This document shows, in pieces, positions 1 through 12,672 of a stretch of DNA of 64,000 nt. Both the position numbers and the translations under genes were made by a program. Within the stretch, counting starts at the first letter, position 1. Each line of letters begins with the position of its first letter. Origin of the DNA: Halisarca cf. caerulea (taxonomy: Eukaryota; Porifera; Demospongiae; Chondrillida; Halisarcidae); NCBI GenBank assembly GCA_963170055.1, contig CAUJGJ010000195.1:1397138-1461137 (forward strand), read 5' to 3'. Under the pieces are notes generated by a model that was given only the letters and a program-made list of their open reading frames with translations, did not search any database and was not told where the DNA came from.

Positions 1-1
1 G

Positions 2-127
2 GAAATGATGCAGTCTTTTGGTGGTTACAAGCACATAGCCAATCTTGGTCACGGGATCTACCCAGACATGGACCCAGATCACTTGAGGTCATTCCTACAA
101 ACTGTACATGAATTTAGCAAGAACTGA
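2..127 (+). CDS. UROD: Uroporphyrinogen decarboxylase, C-terminal exon (partial)
   Basis: The frame opening at base 2 reads through a segment containing [19 protein letters not shown] and stops with TGA at 125-127. The stretch I-A-N-L-G-H-G-(I/L)-Y-P-D-M-D-P is the hallmark C-terminus of uroporphyrinogen decarboxylase, the cytosolic heme-pathway enzyme that removes four acetate carboxyls from uroporphyrinogen to give coproporphyrinogen. The protein ends about 15 residues after this motif, as in animal UROD. Only the last exon or part of it is present; the rest lies to the left of the window. The identification rests on about 41 residues of very close family match, so I am confident of the family. 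Confidence 0.93.
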   Translation, partial: EMMQSFGGYKHIANLGHGIYPDMDPDHLRSFLQTVHEFSKN

Positions 128-497
128 ACACTTGTAGATCATTCCTAAATCATGGCAACTACTTCATTAAATTGATAAATAATTATAATTATTCGATAAT
201 TCTACATTGTACAATCAATGGGGTACATGTAGTAACAATAAGCAACACACATACACACACGCGCACACACACACACACACACACACACAAAGAGAAACTA
301 AACTTGTGACACATCTATTTATACACTGTTCATGAAGAAAAAGTCATGATCTCTATATACTCCTAGTATGATACTAGTGGAGACACTACAAAACACTAAA
401 AGAGAAGACGGTCTACATAGAAAGAGTTTCTTTACAACAAAAATACATTTTCACAATAAAACAATTCCACCTCGTACTACCAGATGCATAAGTATTG
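128..497. other. UROD 3' flank / PLPP6 3' flank with short CA repeat
   Basis: This gap separates the converging UROD (+) and PLPP6-like (-) genes. It holds an AT-rich stretch and a (CA)n tract at about 243-290 with GCGC interruptions. No coding potential beyond repeat-derived frames is visible. Confidence 0.6.
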
Positions 498-1061
498 CTA
501 TTGGTTGAAAAGACTCTGACATTGATTTGTACACCAGCACACCACGAGACCAGCAACAATGCCTCCAAGTACATCACTCGGGTGGTGTCTGCCCATCAGC
601 ACTCGCGAAACACATACACATGCTGCCCACATACACAATGCAGCCGCCATGTGGGATGGTATCCACGGCAACAGATAGACCGCCAAAGCCACTGCTCTAG
701 AAGCATGCCCGGACGGGAAAGCGTAGTCGTCTACAGTTGAAACAGAGAACAGAATCTTCCCCTCGTTCATCGTTGGTCTTGGTCTCTTGAAGAATATTTT
801 GATAGGAGCTACGAGTATAATATCGAGAATGAGCAGAAGTAGAGTGAACATGGCCATGCTTCTCGTGTATCCATCCTGGGCGACGAGAACAGCCAAAACC
901 GCTCCAACAACCCATAGAATGCCGTGCCCCGATAACTCACAGAACAGACAAACGTAGTACAAAGCGTTCGGCAATCTGCTATTTCTGTGGCAAACAAACA
1001 GTGCTTGTAACATCTTCTGATCTAGATCTGCCAACAGCTCCCTCACTATCGAAGATGACAT
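498..1061 (-). CDS. PLPP6: PAP2-family lipid phosphatase, PLPP6-like
   Basis: A single-exon gene of 187 codons. It carries the three signature motifs of the PAP2/chloroperoxidase superfamily in order: KIFFKRPRP (motif 1, around residue 90), PSGHASRAV (motif 2, around residue 117) and SRVLMGRHHPSDVLGG (motif 3, around residue 150), with the catalytic histidines of motifs 2 and 3 and the aspartate of motif 3 intact. Several hydrophobic segments between the motifs fit a multi-pass ER membrane protein. Length and motif spelling resemble vertebrate PLPP6 (presqualene and isoprenoid diphosphate phosphatase) and the inactive-like PLPP7; the intact catalytic residues favour PLPP6. The start ATG lies 195 bases from the divergent RB1CC1 start. 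Confidence 0.85.
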   Translation of the reverse strand: MSSSIVRELLADLDQKMLQALFVCHRNSRLPNALYYVCLFCELSGHGILWVVGAVLAVLVAQDGYTRSMAMFTLLLLILDIILVAPIKIFFKRPRPTMNEGKILFSVSTVDDYAFPSGHASRAVALAVYLLPWIPSHMAAALCMWAACVCVSRVLMGRHHPSDVLGGIVAGLVVCWCTNQCQSLFNQ

Positions 1062-1256
1062 ACCATCTCAACCGAGATTTCAACCGGCTACGGATTGCCA
1101 ACCCGAGCAAGTCCTGTCCACGTGATACATTCGTGACCGGGTCTCGATGACATCATTGGGGAGATACCCCTCTAGTTATGGCTAATCGGCTTGACTCATC
1201 ACAAAGTCGCCTATCTTTTTGAACATAGCTACGAATGAGATGGTACGCCGGCCAAC
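1062..1256. promoter_or_regulatory. Bidirectional promoter, PLPP6-like / RB1CC1
   Basis: Only 195 bases separate the two divergent start codons, so both 5' UTRs and core promoters must share it. A CACGTG E-box is visible at 1119-1124. No TATA box is obvious. The promoter role is inferred from geometry. Confidence 0.6.
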
Positions 1257-2298
1257 ATGCTAAAGGTATTTCAAGTCAACACTGGAACTTTTCTTGACCT
1301 CCACGAAGACCTGAGTCCATCTCAAAGGTAAATATATCGTTCACGAGCTTGTGTTTGGTAGTAGACTGATAAATTCTTCTCAAATACTTTTAGGGTACAG
1401 GATCTTACGTGTGAAATATGTCGCTGTACCAAGTCCCAACCTCAGTACGTGGTCTTAATGACGATAGACGGACTTTTAATGGACAGAAATCAAATCATTG
1501 CATCTTATGGCGCGGGCACGGTAAGTTTTGTCGTACGGTTTGACCCGCGGTACGGACGTGTAGTTCTGTACTGTACTGCCATGTTGTCAAACAATGCGTG
1601 AGACTTCAAACGGACCTACAGGGTGAAAGTATTCAATCCGGTTGAGTCTTACTTCGTGTTTCGCATTTTTGTCTGCCTCCTCATGCATTCTAATTGTCAA
1701 TTTTTCCAGTATCTGCCTTGCCAGTTGCTAATGGTGCATGTTATTTTTTACCTGTAAAAATGTATGTATTTGCTGCATGTACACACATTTGTACAGGGGA
1801 TGCCTGTGCCTACTTCGTTGACCTCCACATTAAACTACACTGTGTACTGACTCCTTGTATAGGGTGTCATGTGATGTGGACTGAGCTGTGTTGCTGTTGT
1901 CATCACCAAATGATGTAATTTTATGGGTTTTTTGAGAATTCTTTCAAAGTAGCGTCTCATCCTAATGCTCTTGTGTGCTTGTATGTGTATGACTTACATT
2001 TATTTATGGGATATTTATTGCTGCTGTTTGACCTGTACATTACCTTACCCATCCATTTACGCACGTATGTGTACTTCTCCACCTCACCTTTCAGGATACA
2101 AAGCCGATTCTTGTTTTTAATCAGTCACTTTTAAAAGAACCAAATTTGTCACAAATCTCTTTGCCAGAGATTAGAGGTATGTTGTGCTTGTCTGCACCTT
2201 TTGTATTGCTATGTATCTGCATACTGTGTGTATTAGATTGTATAGTAGTTTTTGTATGTACGCACATATACACACTTATATGCGGTGATGTTCACACA

Positions 2299-2342
<44 letters not shown>

Positions 2343-2921
2343 CATATGTACGTACATACGTACGTACTTTACATATATACGTAATTAGTGTAATTCACTC
2401 CATGATTTGCAGACATCTGTCAGAATCAAAGCATAGAGGAAATGTCTAAAAAGCCTCACTCGCTCCTACAACTGGTACAGGTGGGCCCCGCGCATGACAT
2501 CAAGTAGACATCTCGGTTGAATGAGGGAAAGGGAGGCGTAACACATCCTCATTCCAGAGGCAGACATATGTATTGTGTTACCAGCCATTGATCTTTGTTC
2601 TGTAGCAACTGGATAGTTCCATTTGCTTGGCCCTAGATTATTCCACAATTCACACCGTGTAGCTGTTCCCCAACCATTACCATATACTCATATGTACAGT
2701 ATAGTACGTATTTGTATGCTTAGTATTAATATTAGTATGTGTATCTCCTTCAGCAAATGCTGGTAAATAGGGTACCTCAAGCATCACATACATACGTACG
2801 TACATATGTACATACATATGTACATATGTACATACATATGTACGTATGTACGTACATACATGCATATGTACGTATGTACACACACATATAATATACGTAC
2901 ACACACACACACACGCACACA

Positions 2922-2954
<33 letters not shown>

Positions 2955-4046
2955 GTACATACATGCATGCATACAGACACACACAGTAAAAAAGGATGAA
3001 AACAATTACAATTAGAACAAAAATATGTTGAAATGATGCGCTCATTCACAGTATATATGATAAGGGATATAGAATGAAAATGGAATGCAAAAGACTGCTG
3101 CATTACATATTTTCATTGTTATCTGTTATGTATTCAATGGCGTCTGTTCTACACTCCTAACCAGCTGTGCTGTTTGCTGCTCTGTGTAGGGGTTTCAGTC
3201 CCAAGCGGACCAGATGGACACTGTCTTTGATGGTCTCCTTCTAGAACAGGATCTCCAGGTCCGAGCATGGACAGCTGTGCAAGGGAACTGCCAGAGTATT
3301 CTAATGTTAGTTTTGCTAATATGGTTGAACAGCTGGGTCTCATAATGGTGGGATTTGGACCCAATTCACTAGCATAATGATTATTTCCACCAAATCTTTT
3401 GACTGCCACTGACAAAGACGCCAGTCAGATGTCAATACGTTTGGTGAACAATAACCATTTGGCTTTAACGAATTATTTGTTCAAATCCCATTGTGATGTT
3501 AGTTTGTTTTGCATTTTCCAACCTTTTCGTGATGACAAGGCAACGATATACCATTTCTCTGCTCTGTACAGGACGTACCAGAGGCAAGCAAACAGTCTGA
3601 CCACAGAGTACACTGCCTTTCGGGAAAACACTGACAAGTGGAGAAGAGAGATAGTATGGTTTCCAGACACACTTAATCTGTTGAAGAAGGTCCGTGTTCC
3701 CAAGACGCTGACGAACAAACCGGAAGATGTAACACTGCACGAGTGGATCAGCGAACAGGATCCCAACAGTCACTTGAAGGACTTGGCTGAAGATTGTACA
3801 CAGGCTCTGAATAAGGTATGTTTTCCTTTTTAAAGATTTCATTTTGATAGTCACTTCTATGTAGGCATACGCATACTGTACGTACATATGCATATGTGTG
3901 TGTGTAAACACACACACATGTACTTGGACATGCACACACAGACTCACACATGCACACGCACATACAAATACACACACACACACAAACACACACACACATA
4001 CACACACAAACACACACACACAAACACACACACACACACACATACA

Positions 4047-4114
<68 letters not shown>

Positions 4115-5060
4115 CACACACATGTGATTGTGTGATGCAAACTGCACATGTCCAACATGTTTCTTTCATATTCTCTTACAGCTGTCATCCGATATTGACA
4201 TCGATGCTCTTCTTGATCTCAGCAAGGACATAATAGGTGAGTGGGCATGGATGGAATGTGTGCATGTACAGTAGAACCTCACAATGAGACCGCCTCAAAA
4301 TTAAGACCACTTTGTTGCAGTCCGGAATTTTTCCTATACTTTTACATGGAAACTAGTTTCAAAATAATAACCACATTTTTTTCCTTTGGATGTGAAAACC
4401 TCTCAGTTAAGACCACTTATTTGTGGATACTGCTGTATTCTGTGGATGTTAGGCTCTGAAATGACCCCATCAGTAGAAAGAGATGGTAAACTTGGGGTCA
4501 CTTTTTTATCATTGTAATGGAGTAACAATAAAAGAGGTGTGATAGTACGATTTTTCTACAGTTTTATTGCCATATGTGCATCCTGTGTCTATGGAATGAC
4601 TTGCAGATGTGCCATGAAATTCTGAACCATACTTTCAAGAAATAAGACCACTTTTGCTGGTCCCAGGGGTGGTCGTATTTGTGAGGTTTTACTGCATGTA
4701 CGTACGTATGTATGTACGTATATGTGTGTCAAATGCTCACATACTCACTCCAGCTTATATGCGTATGCACAGTACATGCAAACCTACGTACGTATATGTG
4801 TATATACGTACATATATACATGTGTGTGTGTGCAGGCAATGTTGAGGGAACTCCAGAGGGGGTACCAGGGTGGAAGGAGCGCTCTGAACAGCTCCAGCTC
4901 TACAAGCAGGAAGTGAAGAAGATTATTGAGAGACAACGGGAGTACTCAAAGGTACAGCACTGTGCATCCTTTTTATCTGTTTTGTGTCTGTTTTTTGCAT
5001 GTGTGTGTGCACACACACATGCACACATGTATGTACACACATGCGCACACACACACACAT

Positions 5061-5121
<61 letters not shown>

Positions 5122-5179
5122 CACACATGTACACACATACACACATGCGCACACACACACACATACACATACACACACA

Positions 5180-5232
<53 letters not shown>

Positions 5233-5291
5233 ATGTACACACTCATGTACACACACACACGTGCGCACACACTCACACACACACACACACG

Positions 5292-5383
<92 letters not shown>

Positions 5384-5987
5384 GACCATCTCTCTCCTTC
5401 CATCCACCCCCTATTTTGTGTACATACACAGACTGTAAAGACAACACTGCAGAATGCATTAAAGTCAGGTGACAGGACATTGGTGGACGATCTAAAGGAG
5501 TCACAGAAGCAAACTCTGTCAGTCATGGCTGCCAATGACAAGAAAACAAGGTACAGTATATACATGTATGCAGAGAGTACATACAGGTAGCTAACACTCA
5601 GTTATTGTGAAATGTGATCGAAAAGGGAGAAAAATCGTGAATGATCATACGTGTGTATGTGCACAGTATACTTGTCCACTGGTCGATTTCCTGTTGTTGC
5701 GTGTGCGTCTGACCAAACATTTTCATTCCATCAGATAGCATGAATGTTGTGACTTGTCTTGTTCAGCCATAGTTTAGAGTGTCTGTGGTTCAGCAATGTG
5801 AAAGCCTTGGGTACATAAGTATGTACATACATATGTAATGCTCATATACGTGTGTACATACATACATATGTACGTACGTGTGTACATACGATTATGCTTT
5901 TTACTGTGTGTGGATTATGACAAAGGGATCCAAGAATAGTGCACACACACCTACATATGTACATCTGTGTATGTACGTATGTACTGT

Positions 5988-6067
<80 letters not shown>

Positions 6068-6690
6068 TACCCCATTCTTCCTTATGTAGAGATCTACTCA
6101 TTCGGTGCTTCAAGTCCAAAAAGGGGCTAACTGAGAACATTCACGGGAGACTACTGTACGTTGACCCATCGTTCTTGCATGTAAATACTGTAATGCGTAC
6201 ACGTACATACTATTACGTACGTAGATACATGTTATAGTGTTCCCCCTGTATTCTGCTTACAGGTTACTTCACGCACAGATTGTATTTGGCATGTTAGAGT
6301 TTTTATGTACGTAGTTTTTTTTTTCAAAGCCTAGAGCCTATAAACTGGCCATTCTTTCATTCTTACCATATGCATGTACGTATATTGTTTGTGTTGTCAT
6401 TCAGTTATTACTAAAAAAAATTCAACAATCTAAGGATTTATATCGAGCCTCTTTAGCTTCGTCCTGTGGAATACTGCATGGTGTTGACGTTCGCTCTGAC
6501 CTGTTCCACAGGTGGGTGACTGAAATACAGCAGAAAATGTCGGAGAGCAGCAAGAGCATAGTTTTGGCCAGGGAGCAGTTGAAACTATTGAGAAAGAAGT
6601 GAGAATTCGTAATTGACTTGTACACACTTCCATGTACTGTATGTAGTGCAGTCGTGTGTGAGAGAGGGGTACATGTGTGTGTGTGTGTGT

Positions 6691-6729
<39 letters not shown>

Positions 6730-6771
6730 TGTGTGTGTGTGTTTGTGTCTGTCTGTCTGTCTGTGCATGTG

Positions 6772-6854
<83 letters not shown>

Positions 6855-9800
6855 ATGCATGCATGTGTTTGCATGTGTGTATGTGTACATTTGTCTGCAT
6901 ATGTGAGTGTGCATATTTTGTATGTGCACACACACTCTGAGAAGTACTCTCATGAGTATGTATTTGTTTCCCCAATACACAGGATGAGTGTGTTTGTACA
7001 GATATGTGATGCTCCGCGAGTCCTCACTGAAGTGCTTGGAGAAATTTTGCGCAGGAAACAGTTTGACAAGGCCTTCATTGAGGTATGCGTAGCTATGTGT
7101 ATGGTAGACGCCACTGGGCAATTCCGGTGTGACGGACGTACATTTCAGACAACAAAATTGTTTATATTCTAGGCAAGCAACAGATGACTTAGGTATTAAT
7201 ATTGTGGAGCACATAGCCTAACCCAAGGAAGCAACTAGATTGCTCATTGTTCCTTTTGGTATTACTGATACAAAATTATGCTAATTTAAAGTGGTGTGAC
7301 GGACGTATGCAGAAAAAATGGAAATTGCAAGGCAGGAATGTTCAATACTGAATCTCTGTGAACTGGCATGAGGTATTTAACTAGCTTTTATGAATGTTAT
7401 AACTGGGGCATATAAGTGATGCTTAATGGCCAAAACCAAACTATAGCTACTTAAGTTATTAAGTGAACACCGAGTTTGTCATGTGACGGATGTACACAAT
7501 AACCGTGACGGATGTACATGTATGTTTTTCAATCCTGTAAATAGAAATTTTAACCCAGTTAAAACACAACAGTCTCTACAATGATATACTAACTAATAAA
7601 ACATTGCTAAATGTCTTCAAATACAAATTGTCCACGATTGCCTGCTACACTTGGTGGTCTGATGACTCTTAAAACATTACGTTTTGGATAGAAGATTTTG
7701 TCTTCAATTCTTGGCCATTTCCAAGCATTCACACTTCGATGCATAACGTTCACCTCTACATCAGATTCCTCTATACAGGCCACCTCTCCTGGAAACTCAT
7801 TCCCTTCATACTTGACGACAACCCATTGTCCAATGGTCAAGTTCAGCACTGCTGGTGGAGTAACCAAATTGCCTGAGTTTTGACTATTCATGAGAGGAAC
7901 AGGCTCAGTCACAGTTGGCTTTCTGATTTGGCATACTCGAAAGTTTTCGTCCTTCTCATCTGATGTATCTGCCACCTTAACCTTGTCTGCACCAAGTGGT
8001 TTGATGCAATGAAGACGATGTGTACGAGGGACTGCCACAACCCTTTCCCACTTGGCATCCAGAAAGGCTGACTCCTTATCAATGTCACTCTTTGGGATGT
8101 ATTCGACTGTGACATTTGGGCAGAGCTCCTTGGCCAGTGTTGCATACTCTTGTGGAGAGGTAATGTGGTTTTTCTCAGCTCGTATGTTTCTCCATACTGC
8201 TCTTTTCAGAGTTCCTCCGATCCCATCCACAACACCTTTTCCATGTGATGTGGCAAAGAAATTCCAAATGATATTGAAACTGTGCTCTTGCTCCCAGGAG
8301 TGAAGGTTCGAAAAAAGAAATCTCTGCTTAAACTGGGAAGTAGGCCCATCGCTAAAGACATTGACAGTCTTGATGTTTGAAAATTTGGTAGTGAGATTTC
8401 TGAAGATGCACTGCATGAAAGCAAAAATGCTGTGCTTTGAATGAGTGAGGTCGTCTGAAATTACTACAATGCTGGAACTGGTAAGGTTGTCGATCCAAGC
8501 ATGAGAAGTGAAAAGAGTCACTTGAGCATGGTGCCAGTGGGCTGCTTGGACCTCTCTTTGGGATGCAATGGTGGCATTTTCGGAAAAATCAACTTGGAGA
8601 ACGATAGATGTGCCATCACATGAACTCTTCAAGTAATCAAAAGAAGCTGCTTGCTTTCTCTTCACATGTGTGTGGAGCAAAAAGGGATTACGTTGCTTCT
8701 TCAGCTCGTCAAAAATTTTTTCCACAGTATCTGTGTTGGCTATCTTCTCCACTCTGTTGTCAGTAGACTTCCATTGATAGTACTGCACAGTCGTGGATTT
8801 ATTTGACGGGGTAAACTCATCAATAAGAGTAGCACACCTTGGACATTCTCTGGTCATGCACTCTTTCAAATTGGCATCACAAGTGACTTGTTGTACAAAA
8901 GCCGCAAACTCAACATTCAGGGATGTGTGCTCCTTCAGAGCAACAAGTAGAAGCCTAACATTTTCGTGGTAGCTACATAGGCATACCTGATGTGGCAGCT
9001 TCTCGAAAAGCTTTACATTGGGTGGCCTCAGCTCACAAAATTTTGATAAACTGATTTTTGTGGTTGAATTCTCCTCTGTAAACTTTTCATGTGCCTCGCG
9101 CAATGACATCATCATGTATCTTATTTGCAGGGTACTCTTGTCCTTGGTCCCGTCACTTGTTGTTTCACGAATAATCACTCTGTCTTTCCTTCCAGGCGCT
9201 TGCCATGAAATGTCATCGCTAGTATAAAAAGATTGCACCAATGCTGCTGTTTCTTGACTCGAACTGGAAACAGAAGTCTGTCCACTAGTAGATGGGGTGT
9301 CTACAGGTACTCCCACTGATCTAGCTAGTTTTTCAACAACGAAACGCTGTTTGCGAGGAGAAGAAGGAAGACTATGCTGAAGTCGCTTGAGGGCTTTTCC
9401 TAAAGCTTGCCGTGAGCGATATGGCGTCCCTTGGCTTGTGTCTGCTGTTTTGGAGGATATTCTTAATCTGTAGTTTCTCATGCGTATGCGCTCTTTCATA
9501 TGGTGCTCTTCTAACTGTTCCTTTGACATACTAGCTCTTGTGGATTCACGTTGTAGCTGTTTCCTTTCTCTATCTTTTTGGAGATAAGCTTCATACACTT
9601 CTGCATTAGCCTTTATCCGAGCCCTCCTCTTCGCTTGTCTTTCTCTAGCACTAGACATGATTTCACATTTAGGCTAAAATAGTTGTGACACTATGGTTTG
9701 TCAATGTTATATTCTAGAAACATTATACCTTCTTGTTATTGTTGTGATTAAGAACATTCTAGAACAGAACTGTTATGTGTTCTGTGACTGGTGGTCATTG

Positions 9801-12618
9801 TGTTGTTGACATACATAAGTAGCAATGTACTATCTGTATATCAGTGTCCGCTCACCACAGTATTACAATCTTATAATAAGAAGATTGCAATATTATGTTC
9901 TAATATCTATGGGCACAGGAAGATTTTTTACAAAATTGTAGTGTAGAGCACAATGGCATGCATTATTACATGATGCAAGGTGATTTTATCTTCTTAAATA
10001 TAGATTGCTGCAGTGTGACGGACAGACGTGACGGATGTACAAGGAATCTTGTACGTCCATCACAGGTTTCTCGGAAACTATGATGGGTGTGGCTTTAAAA
10101 TTAAGAGTGGATATTATGCTTAGTGATAAGCTAAAAGAGGATCTAGAACAGTTTTGTGTAAATTTTCATAATCACTCCAATAGCATAAAAAAGGTACACT
10201 TTTAGTGACGGACGTACAACTGTAATTGTCTCCCAAAATAACAAGCTGTAAAATATTAAATGGCAGCTGTAAATTCTCTTTTTTCCATAATTGTTACAAT
10301 GATGTCTAAATTGATCAAAATACATTGAATTGAGGAAAACAAGGCATTATTCCAATTTACAGGAGTGATTAGTCCTGAAAGAGCATGAAATAGTAGTAAA
10401 AGTCTGTTACCATGGTAGTTACATAAAATTAACGATATCTCATTGACCGTTTGTCATATTGAGCTAAAGATTACAGAATATGCAACTACATTTATTCAGC
10501 TTTGAAATGATGTATTTCATGATGACCTAAACCTATTTTGAAACTTTGACCTTGTGGTTGACATTCTCCCGGAATTGCCCCACTACAAACGTTCAATATA
10601 TGTAGTGTTGTCTTCACATTGTATGGGATTGTCATTAGTGAGTTTTCCTTTGTACATAAATACAGGGGTTTTTTAGAGGGGGGCAGGGGGGGGCACTTCG
10701 CCCCCCCCCCCCCCCTGAAAGTTACTCTGCCCCCCCTGAGATGGATCATGCCCCCGGCTCTGTGTGTGAGCAGATGGGTACATGGCTAGCCCCCCCCCCC
10801 CCCCCCCTAAAGTGTAGAAGGTTTCAATATGCCCCCCCTGGCATTTGTTTTTAGAAAAATCCCTGTAAATACAAATAATGTCTTTGAAACAAAACATTTC
10901 TGGAGGGGGTAGGGGGACAAAAAATGCCCTTAAGATGCCCTGGTAATTGCATATGCTGTGGAACCCCTCTATTCCGGACACCTTGGGACCAGAGGGGACT
11001 GTCCTGATTATGTAGGAGCCCTCATTTCAGGGGTTGAATATGTATTGTGGCAAAGCATGGAGAATTGTTTGGTTCCAGTGGCATGCAATTCAGGGGTCTG
11101 GATTAGAGGGGTGTCTGTACTTCAGGCTCTGGATTAGAGGGGTGTCTGTACTTCAGGGGTCTGGATTAGAGGGGTGTCTGTACTTCAGGGGTCTGGATTA
11201 GAGGGTTGTCTGCAATTCAGGGGTCTGGATTAGAGGGATGTCTGCAATTCAGGGGTCTGGATTAGAGGGGTTCCACTGTATGTATATACATACATATGTC
11301 TTCCATCTCAGCTGCAAATGGCACTGAATGTTGACTCTCTTTGCGTTCCACACAGCTCACCACCTCCTACAACAAGACAGCCACTGAGTGGAAGGGAGAA
11401 GAGAAGGAAAGAAGACGCTCCTTCCTTTCCTCTTGTGGTGATCACTTCCTCATCCGCCTCTTTCCTGGTGCGACTGAAAAGCCATCCCTATCCAAGGTCA
11501 GCTTGATCCTCACTTCATTGCTGAACATCTCTACAACATGCAGATGAGAGTATTACGTTCACTGTCATGCAGTAACAAAATAGGGGGGTCCTTTGGGAAT
11601 GGAGTTTTGCTTTATGTCAGATTTTGCTTGGATGGGCTAATATACGTACGTACATACGTGTTTTGCTAATTTGAAGAAAATAGTCATTCAAAAATTACAT
11701 TTATCATCTCTCTGGCACATATTGTGGTGTTAAAATGCTTGCATTCCAAGATTTAGCATTTGATAAGAATTTTTTTAGCAATTAGCAATTAATTAGACGC
11801 AGCAATTAAAAACCTACAGCACACAGGGAATTTTATATCTTCCATTTGTGAATTTTCAGACACATTGGTAAGGAAACTCTCCCTGTGTGATACTCCAGTC
11901 ATATACAGTAAAAAATGAAAAATTTGTGTGATTTTGATATTTAGGATTTAAAATAATTAATGTTTTCTTGTGCATTGTGAGCAACCTATGCATCTCCTGT
12001 ATGTATGTATGCATCTGCAGAGAATTGTGAAAAAATTGCATATTTAGCTTTTGTGGATCCCTCATTTGCAATCTTCACTGGAATATGTTTAGCCCCTCAA
12101 ATTCCATGTGTAACGGCATCCAGTTCTGTTCTAGCTAGTGACATGCATGTGTACGTACACAACTGCATTTGCGTGTGTGCAGTTTCCTACATATGTTTCC
12201 TGACTCTCGCTCTGATGCACGCACATAGAGGGGGGCAGACAAGACGGATGGGAGTCCTGGGAAGGGACAGCTCACGTTGGAAGAAGCCAGAGATATAGTC
12301 AACGACCTTCCTGAAATGCTGGCACAGTCTTTTTGGTACGTATGTTAGTTTGCATTTTGTGTTGTACTGTATGTATATGCGTTTTTGTAGCTGTATCTAC
12401 ACACAGTACATATGTACGTATGCGTACAAAACTCACAGTGGCTCATTTGTATATGGAGTTGAGTATGTATTTCACATACGTACGTATGTATAGTGTCACT
12501 GTACGTATGTACAGTGTACGTGTGTACAGTGTACATACGTACGTATGTAGCACTACTCCAGTGAAACCTGTACATTCAGTACATACGTATGTACAGTACA
12601 ACAAGGGGTGTATATATG

Positions 12619-12672
<54 letters not shown>

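Larger units (their letters stand above)
7129..10218 (-). mobile_element. Intact DNA-transposon-like element in RB1CC1 intron 12
   Basis: The span is bounded by the outermost copies of the motif GTGACGGAYGTACA, which recurs on both sides of the single gene at 7607-9658 (7129, 7296, 7483, 7505 on one side; 10015, 10028, 10205 on the other, plus one inverted copy ending at 10063). The element is antisense to the host gene and lies wholly in an intron. I did not find clear terminal inverted repeats or a target duplication, so true ends may lie some tens to hundreds of bases outside. The uninterrupted frame suggests a recent insertion. Confidence 0.7.

Noticed and set aside
12005..12130. Extra RB1CC1 exon with [11 protein letters not shown]
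   Set aside because: Adding it breaks the otherwise consistent phase between exons 13 and 14 and it resembles nothing in FIP200.
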